A DNA stretch of 42,367 bases, taken from positions 1 to 42,367 of the IMG/VR virus record IMGVR_UViG_3300025684_000024. One strand, 5' to 3'. The first letter of the stretch is position 1, and every line of letters begins with the position of its first letter. The translations under genes were made by a program, and so were the position numbers. The DNA comes from a virus. Of the stretch, positions 1 to 7,520 are shown in pieces. The notes below the pieces were generated by a model. It did not search any database, was not told the origin of the DNA, and was given only the letters and a program-made list of their open reading frames with translations.

Positions 1-318
1 AGTCAATAGTTGTTTAGATGTTTTTACGGGTTCACACCCATCCTTATCGATCTTAGTTAACCTATTCTCGAACTTATCAAACCTACTGTCAATATGACGA
101 TAGAGATTTTCTATTTGACTATTGAGGTCTTTCACCTCACCATCCACCCTAAGGTGAAATTCTCTTTGATTATTATCTAAATCTAATTGTGTTCCATTTA
201 TTGCTTCCTCGAAACCATTGGAACGTTGTTTAACCTTAAATATACCTACTATAGCATACCCTAATCCGAGCACACCAATTGATGTAAACATACCTAAAAC
301 GAATTCTAAATTTTCCAT
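1..318 (-). CDS. Small membrane-anchored coiled-coil protein (partial)
   Basis: This reverse-strand frame starts with ATG at 318-316 and stays open for 106 codons to the window edge, so the C-terminus is missing. The N-terminus (MENLEFVLGM, residues 1-10) leads into a hydrophobic helix to about residue 24. A charged, heptad-like segment follows (about residues 35-95, with LNSQIENLYRHIDSRFDKFE). That predicts one membrane anchor with a coiled coil on one side. It is divergent from the holin/endolysin cassette, with 149 bases between them. I do not recognise the family. A lysis accessory or membrane tether is possible from position only. Confidence 0.6.
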   Translation of the reverse strand, partial: MENLEFVLGMFTSIGVLGLGYAIVGIFKVKQRSNGFEEAINGTQLDLDNNQREFHLRVDGEVKDLNSQIENLYRHIDSRFDKFENRLTKIDKDGCEPVKTSKQLLT

Positions 319-422
319 AATTTATAGTTTTAATTTAATTTTATGTCAAAGAACGATAGTTTATATAAGTATAAACAAAAAAATTGATATAGTCAATCCT
401 TTGATATTTCAAAATCTTACGA

Positions 423-430
423 TATTTATT
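423..430 (+). promoter_or_regulatory. Late-promoter-like motif TATTTATT
   Basis: TATTTATT lies 37 bases before the holin-candidate start at 468, in the intergenic gap. A TTTG lies 19 bases upstream, so this copy also resembles a Bacteroidetes -33/-7 promoter. It would serve the whole lysis/secretion cassette. Confidence 0.4.
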
Positions 431-467
431 AGTAAGTAAAAATAAAATTAATTAAAATTTAAAAGTT

Positions 468-704
468 ATGGCATTCAAAGACATTTTTAAAGATGAGAAT
501 AATATCAACGAAAAGTCGGTGGTTGGTTTCGCATCATTTGCAATCATGGTAATATTTGCAGTTGCAGATTTATTGACGGGGTACTTTGGTAAGGACCTTG
601 TTATAAACGAATTTATTTATAATTCGTTCGTTGTTATTACTCTTGGATCTTTCGGTATTGCTGAGGTAGGTAAAATCTTTGGGAAAAAAGGTGGAGAACA
701 ATAA
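468..704 (+). CDS. Two-TM small membrane protein, candidate holin
   Basis: The product has 78 residues. A polar N-terminus (about 1-18) is followed by two hydrophobic segments, about residues 19-38 (VVGFASFAIMVIFAVADLL) and about 46-68, and a short basic tail (KIFGKKGGEQ). Small size, two membrane spans, a charged tail and position directly upstream of the endolysin are the usual marks of a holin, which lets the amidase reach the cell wall by opening the inner membrane. No sequence motif defines holins, so the call rests on topology and context. The start follows an A/T-rich leader without a Shine-Dalgarno sequence. It is 25 bases from the next gene and probably co-transcribed with it. Confidence 0.6.
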   Translation: MAFKDIFKDENNINEKSVVGFASFAIMVIFAVADLLTGYFGKDLVINEFIYNSFVVITLGSFGIAEVGKIFGKKGGEQ

Positions 705-729
705 ATTTAAGGTATAATAATTAAAGAAC

Positions 730-1611
730 ATGTTATTAAAAAATGGAGTAAGAGGAAATGAAGTTAAAGATCTACAAGAATACTTGGGTATACATGCAGA
801 TGGGATCTTTGGTAAAGGAACTGAAGAATCTGTTAAAAAATGGCAATCCAATAATGGTTTGGACTCTGACGGTATTGTTGGTCCTGCCACTTGGGATGCT
901 ATGGGTTTGGCTACTACTGACAATTCAGAGAAAATATTCACAACCGAAAATGGATTAATTGTAAATAAACATCACTTACCAGTTGGTGAATATAAAATAG
1001 GTCCAACAAATAAGGAGTACGTTTTTATACATCACACTGCGGGTTGGAATAACCCATATAACTGTATTGATTCTTGGGGTCGAGACAATAGAGGTGCGGT
1101 GGCTACTGAATTCGTATTAGGTGGACAATCCGTTAAAGGGAATGACAACAAATACGATGGTGAAGTTGTACAATCATTTCCTGAGGGGTCATATGGTTGG
1201 CACTTAGGTAAAAATGGATCACAGTACATGCACGAACATTCAGTAGCTATTGAGGTATGTAATTTTGGGTACATTAAAGATGGTAAAACATATGCGGGTA
1301 CAAGAGTTGCGGATGATCAAATAGTTACGTTGTCACAACCATTTAAAGGTTATAAGGATTGGCATAGATATTCTGACAAACAAATTGAGTCACTACATAA
1401 ATGGATTCTTTGGGTATCAGAAAGAGACAGTATTGATGTACGTAAAGGTTTACCTGATCTTATTCGTAAGATAGGTGTATCAGCATTTGAATTTCAAGAT
1501 GATGCTTATTACGGAAGAGTCAAAGGACTATGGACACATACTAATACACGTAAAGATAAATACGATATGTTTCCACAACAGGAACTTATTGATATGTTAT
1601 TAAGTCTCTAA
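730..1611 (+). CDS. Endolysin: peptidoglycan-binding domain plus N-acetylmuramoyl-L-alanine amidase
   Basis: The enzyme is predicted to cleave the amide bond between N-acetylmuramic acid and the stem peptide. Residues 3-60 match a PG_binding_1 repeat (GNEVKDLQEYLG, ADGIFGKGTEESVKKWQ, DGIVGPATWDAM). Residues about 95-285 look like an Amidase_2 domain: IHHTAGW at 100-106 supplies the first zinc-ligand His, HEHSVAIEVCNFG at 168-180 the central strand, and WTHTNTRKDKYDMFP at 268-282 the second His (H270) with a likely Asp ligand (D276 or D279). No signal peptide is visible, so it fits a holin-dependent cytoplasmic endolysin. With 293 residues it is a full-length two-domain enzyme. A cohesin/dockerin-type export cassette follows after 21 bases. 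Confidence 0.88.
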   Translation: MLLKNGVRGNEVKDLQEYLGIHADGIFGKGTEESVKKWQSNNGLDSDGIVGPATWDAMGLATTDNSEKIFTTENGLIVNKHHLPVGEYKIGPTNKEYVFIHHTAGWNNPYNCIDSWGRDNRGAVATEFVLGGQSVKGNDNKYDGEVVQSFPEGSYGWHLGKNGSQYMHEHSVAIEVCNFGYIKDGKTYAGTRVADDQIVTLSQPFKGYKDWHRYSDKQIESLHKWILWVSERDSIDVRKGLPDLIRKIGVSAFEFQDDAYYGRVKGLWTHTNTRKDKYDMFPQQELIDMLLSL

Positions 1612-1632
1612 GTAAACTATATAGGTTGGTGT

Positions 1633-2829
1633 ATGAAAAATTTAATAAGATTTATCGTATTCTCTATTCTGTGCACCAACGCATATGGACAATCCACAAC
1701 TACAGTAAACTTACGTTCACTTAAGACTCACTATGGTGGGAGCCAATCAGGTCAGTACTATTCACAAAATGCTAACAACCATACAGAATTTGATGCAATG
1801 GTTAATCTTGCCGATGCCGGTACTACACTTTATTTAGATACAACTGTAGATATAACAAGTTACGAAGGACCAAGAGGTGGTAATCATACTCCTCAACAAC
1901 TATGGAATCCACCAAGATGGGGTGGAGCCGGTGCTGACAGATATGCAATTATCTATACAGGTTGGTTTAAACCTAACAAAACAGGTACATACGGGTTCAG
2001 AACATTCACCGATGACTCACATGAGTTTATGATTAAAGGTATTGGTAAAACTAATGATATAGTTACTAAATATTATGGTTGGAATACATGGGCTTATGGT
2101 ACGGCAACTTTAGATAAAAATACATGGTATGAGTTTGAATATAGAATTCAAAATTTTGGTGGTATAGGTGCTGCAAATTTTCAATATAAAATACCAAGTA
2201 GTAATACATACAACCAACTTAGTCCTAATCATCCATTTGCAGAATGGACTTCTACAGATCCTAACGCAGTACCTATCACGGCAAGTGGTTATATTAAAGG
2301 TGCAGAAGAACAAGGTATTGCAGGACAAACAGTTTATCTAAAGACACAGAATAAAAATCAAGTTGGTTTTTCATATACAACTCAAGCAACAACAACAACA
2401 GATTCAAATGGGTATTATTCTTTTAATACCACATTAAACTACAACGATTACGATTTTACAATAGATATTAATCCATCATTAGGAACACTCACAACCTCAG
2501 ACATTAATTGGTTTCAAGATAGGTTATTATCTGACACATTCAGTTCAAAGGATTATTGGAGAATGGATGTGAATAATACAGGTTCGTTCTCTGTATCTGA
2601 CATTTATCTAATGCACCAAAGAAGGTTGGGTAACATAACCAGTTTTATTGGTGGAGGACAAGAAATATGGAACACAAATTCCTGGCAAAACCCGACCATT
2701 TGGCCGGCAGTTGCTGCGGATTCAGACGATAAAACAATATACGTTGGTTACGGATCATGGTCTCTATTTGATTTAGCCAATGGAAATCAGACAACATTCT
2801 ATTTATTAAGAGTAGGACATAAAAATTAA
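1633..2829 (+). CDS. Secreted PA14/GLEYA-like protein with dockerin-like module
   Basis: The protein has 398 residues. Residues 1-19 form a signal peptide ending before Gln (NAYG/QS), a typical flavobacterial cleavage context. Residues about 30-190 resemble a PA14/GLEYA beta-sandwich (YTGWFKPNKTGTYGFRTFTDD at 108-128, then a YEFEYR strand), a fold used to bind carbohydrate or ligand. Residues about 215-278 look like an Ig/carboxypeptidase-regulatory-like domain (TDSNGYYSF). Residues 278-335 contain two helix-loop repeats like dockerin type I: LGTLTTSDINWFQDRLL and DVNNTGSFSVSDIYLMHQRRLG. The last 60 residues resemble the C-terminus of the next protein. A secreted, surface-acting role is inferred. 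The target is unknown. Confidence 0.6.
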   Translation: MKNLIRFIVFSILCTNAYGQSTTTVNLRSLKTHYGGSQSGQYYSQNANNHTEFDAMVNLADAGTTLYLDTTVDITSYEGPRGGNHTPQQLWNPPRWGGAGADRYAIIYTGWFKPNKTGTYGFRTFTDDSHEFMIKGIGKTNDIVTKYYGWNTWAYGTATLDKNTWYEFEYRIQNFGGIGAANFQYKIPSSNTYNQLSPNHPFAEWTSTDPNAVPITASGYIKGAEEQGIAGQTVYLKTQNKNQVGFSYTTQATTTTDSNGYYSFNTTLNYNDYDFTIDINPSLGTLTTSDINWFQDRLLSDTFSSKDYWRMDVNNTGSFSVSDIYLMHQRRLGNITSFIGGGQEIWNTNSWQNPTIWPAVAADSDDKTIYVGYGSWSLFDLANGNQTTFYLLRVGHKN

Positions 2830-2846
2830 AAAAATAAAAAAAAACG

Positions 2847-3941
2847 ATGAAACTTAAAAACATTTTTCTAACACTATCTTTGCTAATTGGTACGATGACT
2901 GTCTTCGGGCAGACGACTTCACCTGATGCAACTAAACCTTACATTATCTTTGATTCAACTTATAATTTAGAATCTACATCATCAAGTTCAAACACAACAT
3001 TTGACATTTATTACGATAATACGTCGGGTAATGATGTTAAAGGTATTCAATTCTCTTTCAACTATGATAAAGATGTATTTGATGAACCAACTTTAACGTA
3101 TAACAACACATCAGGACCTATTGGATATTTATCCTATGATGTTGATTCAACAAACGGGGTTGTAAAAGTAGTATGGGTTTATGACGGAGCAACCACCACC
3201 TTCAATATGACTGCTGGTAATATGTTCACAGTAGATATCCCTTTTTTAAATAGTTATACAAACGCATCAGTAAATGATGTAGATTTCACTACTGATCTTA
3301 CCGCTTATTATGTAAAGACCGATGGAACTGATGGTATATTAGGTACCTCAGATAATGGTGGTAACTTTATAGAACCTGCATTTGATTATGTTGCAACTAT
3401 CTTAAATAGTGGAACAAATCCAGCTGAATCTATTCCTGTAATTTTACAAAAATCATCGGATGGTTCTTCTTGGACAGATGTCGATACAAAAACTACTGGA
3501 TCAGATGGGAAGGCAACATTCTCAGAAAATTTAGACCAAGATTATTGGCAGATCAGACTTAAGATTGCAAGTGGATTAGATGCAAGTGCAGCACTATCAA
3601 CTGCAGATGCTAATATGATCGCACAAATTGCTGCGGGAGTACAAACAACGTCAGGTATACAATTTTATACGGGTAATCCAAATCAAACAAATGGTGTAAC
3701 AGCATCAGATTCGTATATGGTATTCGCAAGGTTAGCACAAGGTAACTCAACTTACCCGTCTAACCCAGATGTTTTATTCTTTACTGAAGCACAATATAAT
3801 ACTATTAATGGTTCAAGTTCAGACCAATCAAGTTCTATTCCAGGTCTAACGGAATTTTTATCTCCATTAATTAATAGCACAACTACGGGTAACTTCTATA
3901 TGTTAATATTAGGAGACGCCAACGGAACGGGTTTAAATTAA
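2847..3941 (+). CDS. Secreted cohesin-like plus dockerin-like protein
   Basis: The product has 364 residues with a signal peptide at 1-21 (MTVFG/QTT). Residues about 32-165 are cohesin-like: a hydrophobic strand followed by GIQFSFNYDKDVFDEPTLTY (66-85), the pattern expected of cohesin and related beta-sandwiches. Residues about 178-240 form a second beta domain (IPVILQKSSDGSSW, TTGSDGKATF). Residues 245-300 carry two dockerin-like repeats (LSTADANMIAQIAAG and GVTASDSYMVFARLAQG). The C-terminus (GNFYMLILGDANG) parallels the TFYLLRVG end of the upstream protein, so the two share a C-terminal module. One chain thus has both a cohesin-like and a dockerin-like part and could link others. Remote similarity only; function inferred. 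Confidence 0.55.
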   Translation: MKLKNIFLTLSLLIGTMTVFGQTTSPDATKPYIIFDSTYNLESTSSSSNTTFDIYYDNTSGNDVKGIQFSFNYDKDVFDEPTLTYNNTSGPIGYLSYDVDSTNGVVKVVWVYDGATTTFNMTAGNMFTVDIPFLNSYTNASVNDVDFTTDLTAYYVKTDGTDGILGTSDNGGNFIEPAFDYVATILNSGTNPAESIPVILQKSSDGSSWTDVDTKTTGSDGKATFSENLDQDYWQIRLKIASGLDASAALSTADANMIAQIAAGVQTTSGIQFYTGNPNQTNGVTASDSYMVFARLAQGNSTYPSNPDVLFFTEAQYNTINGSSSDQSSSIPGLTEFLSPLINSTTTGNFYMLILGDANGTGLN

Positions 3942-3942
3942 T

Positions 3943-4680
3943 ATGAGAATATTACTACTAACTTTAGTATTAGTATTCACAACAAGTGTACAGTCTCAGG
4001 TCGTATTTAACGTACCTGAGATCGATGTACCCGTAAGTGATTATATTAACCTACCTGTAGAAATTGAAACTGCGGGTGAGATTGTTGGTAGTCTTGAATT
4101 TGCATTGAACTACGACCCAAACTATTTAGAGTTTGTGTCAATCACCATAACACCTAAAGCACAAGAGTGGTTAACATATACCATGGATTGGGAAGGTGAA
4201 ACCGTTAGATGGGGAGGTTACGACGCTTCCTTTGGTAATTTTACTATAAGTAATACGACAGAATTATTTACGGTGAGGTTTAGGGTTACTAATCAAGATT
4301 GGGATACAATTCCAATTACGATAGGTAGAAAAACTGCCGGTACAGAATTAGGGTGGGATGTTGAGGTTGAAAATACCGATGGGTATGTAAATAAACGATC
4401 GATGCCTTTTAATACCTCACCAACTGACGGTATTTATGGGATTGTTTATCCTGTACCAACAAAAGGTCCAATTACATTTGACCTAACAGTACCAGATAAT
4501 GGATATTATATGATTAGAGTATTGAATTATGGTGGATCAGAATTTCTAAAACAAAGAAAGAAGTTCTTTGCTGGATGGGTACAATTTCAAATGGATTTAT
4601 CCTCATTACCACAAGGTGTTTATTTATTACATATTACCAATGGACAATTTGTCAAAACATTTAAAACAATAAAACAATGA
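3943..4680 (+). CDS. Secreted cohesin-like protein with type IX secretion C-terminal sorting domain
   Basis: The product has 245 residues. The signal peptide is 1-18 (TTSVQS/QVV). Residues about 22-147 are cohesin-like: DYINLPVEIETAGEIVGSLE followed by FALNYDPNYLEFVSIT, the classic cohesin opening strands. Residues about 165-245 match the T9SS sorting tail (Por_Secre_tail/TIGR04183 type): VYPVPTKGPITFDL at the start, LSSLPQGVYLLHITNG (about 219-234) and a basic end KTFKTIKQ. In Bacteroidetes such tails send proteins through the type IX translocon and are then removed or linked to surface lipopolysaccharide. A phage gene with this tail implies use of the host T9SS. It overlaps the next gene by ATGA. 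Confidence 0.7.
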   Translation: MRILLLTLVLVFTTSVQSQVVFNVPEIDVPVSDYINLPVEIETAGEIVGSLEFALNYDPNYLEFVSITITPKAQEWLTYTMDWEGETVRWGGYDASFGNFTISNTTELFTVRFRVTNQDWDTIPITIGRKTAGTELGWDVEVENTDGYVNKRSMPFNTSPTDGIYGIVYPVPTKGPITFDLTVPDNGYYMIRVLNYGGSEFLKQRKKFFAGWVQFQMDLSSLPQGVYLLHITNGQFVKTFKTIKQ

Positions 4681-4937
4681 GTAAGAATAAAGGATTTTTT
4701 TCGGAAATTAAAAACCAAATAGTAACAGGAATTGGATTAGTAATAACAGCAGGATTTGGATTATTAATAGCTAATATGCAGTCTATATTTGAACCTAAAG
4801 AAGAAGTTCAACAGCCACCAATGATAGAACAAACAATTAGTATCCCACCATCAACTAAAGATACAATAGTGATATCTAAGACTATAAAAATAGAACCAGT
4901 TAAACCTAAAAAAGAAGAGGGAGAAATAACATGGTAA
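4677..4937 (+). CDS. Single-TM protein with Pro-rich extracytoplasmic tail
   Basis: The product has 86 residues. A short basic N-terminus (MSKNKGFFSEIKNQ) precedes one membrane helix at about 15-35 (IVTGIGLVITAGFGLLIANM). A polar, Pro-, Glu- and Lys-rich tail of about 50 residues follows (QQPPMIEQTISIPPST, KIEPVKPKKEEGE). The expected topology is N-in, with the tail in the periplasm. The gene overlaps both neighbours by 4-7 bases, so it is translated with the T9SS-tailed protein and the CsgG-like protein. Roles that fit are an inner-membrane partner of the exporter or an i-spanin-like lysis protein. No family is recognised. Confidence 0.6.
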   Translation: MSKNKGFFSEIKNQIVTGIGLVITAGFGLLIANMQSIFEPKEEVQQPPMIEQTISIPPSTKDTIVISKTIKIEPVKPKKEEGEITW

Positions 4938-5635
4938 GAGTTTTATTAATTATATCGATGTTGCTAAGTTTTACCGCTAATGCTCAATTAGGTAAAACGG
5001 AGACAGAAAACTATAAAGGTAAGTTTGAACAAGATGCCGATATCGATGAGGTATCAGATTATATGTTGGACTATCAATTACCTATTCAAGTATTAAACAT
5101 TGGATTCACACCAGAACTATATGAATTTTATCCTGAACTAAGGGAGAATAGAGTAGGATTGGGTGTGAGTAATATTACATTATCTTATTTAGAATGGACC
5201 GATAGATTTTTATTTACAGAGGATAAAGAAGACATTAAACAGAGGATGGTTAAACAACATAAGGCATCGACAAAAGGTATATCATCAAATGATATTAAGG
5301 TTGTTGGTAATGTTGTATTAGCAGAATATTTTGTTTACGTCGAAATATACGATTATTCGGTATCTGAAGAAGAGGAAGTCACAATTGACGGGGTGAAAAC
5401 CGTACTAAAAACCATTATTGGAATGCAAGTAAGATTTGTTAATGCTGAGACTGGTGTTATTTTTACTGGGAGTGGAAGTGGTGAAGCAATAACAATTAAA
5501 AGAACTAAAATTGGTTCTGTGAATAATGTTAAGTTTAACGAATCAACAATCGGTATTGCAACTAAAAAGGCGTTAGAATCTGGAACGGCCCGTATTGTAA
5601 AAAGAATGATTAAACGTGGGATATTTGAAGAATAA
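4931..5635 (+). CDS. CsgG-family curli-secretion-like pore protein
   Basis: The product has 234 residues with a signal peptide at 1-18 (LSFTANA/QLGK). The body has the CsgG/FlgO-like pattern: a DIKVVGNVVLAEYFVYVEIYD strand pair near 117-140, RFVNAETGVIFTGSGSGEA near 173-192 (typical of CsgG strands that describe an energised or activated pool) and a closing helix IGIATKKALESGTARIVKRM. CsgG forms a nine-subunit outer-membrane channel for unfolded curli subunits. Here the usual lipobox Cys of CsgG is absent; Gln occupies the predicted mature N-terminus. Neighbours are an outer-membrane barrel candidate downstream and a one-TM protein upstream. An alternative is another periplasmic protein of the same fold. 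Confidence 0.6.
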   Translation: MVRVLLIISMLLSFTANAQLGKTETENYKGKFEQDADIDEVSDYMLDYQLPIQVLNIGFTPELYEFYPELRENRVGLGVSNITLSYLEWTDRFLFTEDKEDIKQRMVKQHKASTKGISSNDIKVVGNVVLAEYFVYVEIYDYSVSEEEEVTIDGVKTVLKTIIGMQVRFVNAETGVIFTGSGSGEAITIKRTKIGSVNNVKFNESTIGIATKKALESGTARIVKRMIKRGIFEE

Positions 5636-6974
5636 AATAGTAAGTGTACTTTTATTTTTATTACCATTGGTCAGTTATGGTCAGTGGTCTTATACGTTTA
5701 CAGATCCTTGTACTTTAAATCAACAGACAATTCAAATGGGTTCAAGTGATGAGATCGTTTTGAATTATTTTGGTAATGTTCAGACATTTACACAACCAGA
5801 CTTCACTAACGGTACTTTTGATTCATGGATGAGTTTGGTTACTCAGTCTAACTCTTCAAATCCATGTCAAAGTGTTACTCAAATCATTACAAATAATACA
5901 AATGCAATAATAGTTCAAAATACTATTACGGTAATCACAAATATAATGAGTGTTTTAGGTGGTGATATGTTACCACAGGCACTCTCCTCATCAGGAGTTC
6001 CCGTGGCGGAAGCCATCGATAACGCATCTAAAAGTAAAAAGAAGAAGAAGAAGAAAAAGGAAACTAAATCCGATAACCCCAATAATAGTTCCGATAACGA
6101 AAATGGGAGTGAAGATAGTAGTAGTTCCGAACAGTCCAACGGGGAGAGTTCAAATGAAACCAACGGTAGTCAAAGTGGTACTAACGAAAACAGTAGTCAA
6201 GGTAGTACTAACGAAAGTGGTACATCAACAGAAGGTACTACAACAAAAACAGAGGATGAATCAAAAGAAGGTGGATTGGGTATGTCTTTAGCTAATTCTA
6301 TTTCAAATGCGGTTGATGGTGGAGAATCAGATAATAAAAACAGAGGTTCATTAATCGCATCAGGTGATATTGTGGTTATTGATAATCAAGATAACTCAAA
6401 TGGTCGTCAAGTAAAGGTAGTAGGTTCTATTACAAGTGCGAACACAAAAAAGAATAGGGTTCAAGGTGCATTATTTACATATACAACTGTAACTAACGAT
6501 TTTAGTTTGACGTTTTATAAATCATGGATTAACCCAAATAGAACATTTAACTTAGTAGGTGCAAATACTACATTAACTAATTTTAATCAAAATCATTTAA
6601 ACACAACCACTGTTTTAGAATCATTTAAGTTCGGTAAGAAGAAATTTACAGGAATGATTGGTACTAACTTTACAATAGGTAAGTTAGGTAAACGAGAACT
6701 ACAAAATCTATCTGCGGTTAGTGGTGTCCATAGAAACTTTAGAGTAAGTCCAAGGATTACAACATCTGCACTAATATTAGGAGTCTACTCTCCATTCACA
6801 CAATACTATGAAGGTCAATGGTGGGATCCAGGTCTATTGATTGTACCATTTAGTTCTTGGGATATTCAAATTACAAAAACATTTAAATATAACATTAGTT
6901 TTACTGGTGTTTGGCAATCGGGCGGAAACGCATTAAACTATCAAATACTGACTGGTGGTAAAATCAGATTCTAA
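5616..6974 (+). CDS. Outer-membrane beta-barrel candidate with Lys tract and Ser/Asn-rich linker
   Basis: The frame starts at GTG 5616; TTG at 5625 would give the neater signal peptide MKNKIVSVLLFLLPLVSYG/QW. Both starts overlap the CsgG-like gene. Residues about 25-140 are rich in Gln, Asn and Thr. A run of eight Lys follows (about 140-148) and then about 75 residues of Ser/Asn/Gly/Glu repeats. The C-terminal half (from about 240) has alternating amphipathic strands and ends in GGKIRF, with the terminal Phe usual in outer-membrane barrels recognised by BAM. It may be the outer-membrane partner of the CsgG-like protein. No family is recognised, and it is not obviously CsgF or CsgE. Confidence 0.55.
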   Translation: MGYLKNKIVSVLLFLLPLVSYGQWSYTFTDPCTLNQQTIQMGSSDEIVLNYFGNVQTFTQPDFTNGTFDSWMSLVTQSNSSNPCQSVTQIITNNTNAIIVQNTITVITNIMSVLGGDMLPQALSSSGVPVAEAIDNASKSKKKKKKKKETKSDNPNNSSDNENGSEDSSSSEQSNGESSNETNGSQSGTNENSSQGSTNESGTSTEGTTTKTEDESKEGGLGMSLANSISNAVDGGESDNKNRGSLIASGDIVVIDNQDNSNGRQVKVVGSITSANTKKNRVQGALFTYTTVTNDFSLTFYKSWINPNRTFNLVGANTTLTNFNQNHLNTTTVLESFKFGKKKFTGMIGTNFTIGKLGKRELQNLSAVSGVHRNFRVSPRITTSALILGVYSPFTQYYEGQWWDPGLLIVPFSSWDIQITKTFKYNISFTGVWQSGGNALNYQILTGGKIRF

Positions 6975-6976
6975 TT

Positions 6977-7414
6977 ATGAAAAATCTATTAATATTTTTA
7001 TTATTCCCAACTCTCCTATTTTCGCAGGTTGACTGTTATTCAATTAAATCGGTAACCACCGAAATTGAAATGGAGGAAATAAGTAAAAGAAGGATTACGT
7101 TTGGTATCAAACAAATGATGGAGGACATTATCTCAGATAAATACGATTTATGTATGAATGGTAAACCTGTTAATGTTGTTGTTCAATCAATAGAGTCCCC
7201 ACAAACAGGAATTCAAATTGGTCCGTGGACAAAAGTGAGTAAAAAAACAATAGTTACTTTATTAATCTATATGGATGGAAAAGTAACTGAAGTAGAAGGG
7301 AAGTCTAAATCAACGGTGAAGTCCACATTTATAGATTTACAAAACAATGACATACCTTTTAGTGAAACATCGTTTTCATCCGCAATTAAAAAGGCCATTG
7401 AGAAAGGGATATAA
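6977..7414 (+). CDS. Small exported protein, last gene of secretion cassette
   Basis: The product has 145 residues. The signal peptide is about residues 1-16 (LLIFLLFPTLLFS/QV). The mature part mixes helix and strand: a basic helix at about 35-50 (SKRRITFGIKQMMEDI), two strands (KPVNVVVQSIE, TIVTLLIYMDGKV), then EGKSKSTVKSTFIDLQNN and a C-terminal helix ETSFSSAIKKAIEKGI. The strand-strand-helix ending recalls the periplasmic domain of CsgG-type proteins, but I cannot assign a family. It starts two bases after the barrel gene and is followed by a strong terminator, so it closes the transcription unit. Confidence 0.55.
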   Translation: MKNLLIFLLFPTLLFSQVDCYSIKSVTTEIEMEEISKRRITFGIKQMMEDIISDKYDLCMNGKPVNVVVQSIESPQTGIQIGPWTKVSKKTIVTLLIYMDGKVTEVEGKSKSTVKSTFIDLQNNDIPFSETSFSSAIKKAIEKGI

Positions 7415-7450
7415 AAAAATAAAACCCCAACAAGGTTGCTGGGGTTTTTG
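7414..7450. terminator. Bidirectional intrinsic terminator
   Basis: A perfect 9-bp stem pairs AAAACCCCA (7421-7429) with TGGGGTTTT (7440-7448) around a 10-base loop. It ends in T-rich sequence on the + strand and is preceded by an A-rich run that gives a U tract on the - strand. It separates the convergent secretion cassette and clp gene. Confidence 0.8.
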
Positions 7451-7520
7451 GTCTACAGTGGTTTCAACACCACCGATATTAACGTGAAAAACGAAAAGGT
7501 GTATCGGCAAAGATAACCTT
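7432..7520. other. Structured intergenic region, possible RNA element
   Basis: Beyond the terminator, this non-coding stretch holds several complementary segments. AAGGTT (7432-7437) pairs with AACCTT (7515-7520), GTGGT (7458-7462) with ACCAC (7469-7473), and CCGATA (7473-7478) with TATCGG (7502-7507), which would give a closed multibranch shape. The first pairing competes with the terminator loop. It may be a small RNA, a 3-prime UTR element of either convergent gene or chance. Confidence 0.25.

Noticed and set aside
218-439. Forward open frame of 73 codons
   Set aside because: It overlaps the start of the reverse-strand gene at 1-318 and the promoter region, and has no domain or credible start context.
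614-621. TATTTATA inside the holin candidate gene
   Set aside because: It lies in coding sequence within an AT-rich near-palindrome; a promoter for the endolysin cannot be excluded but is not supported by position.
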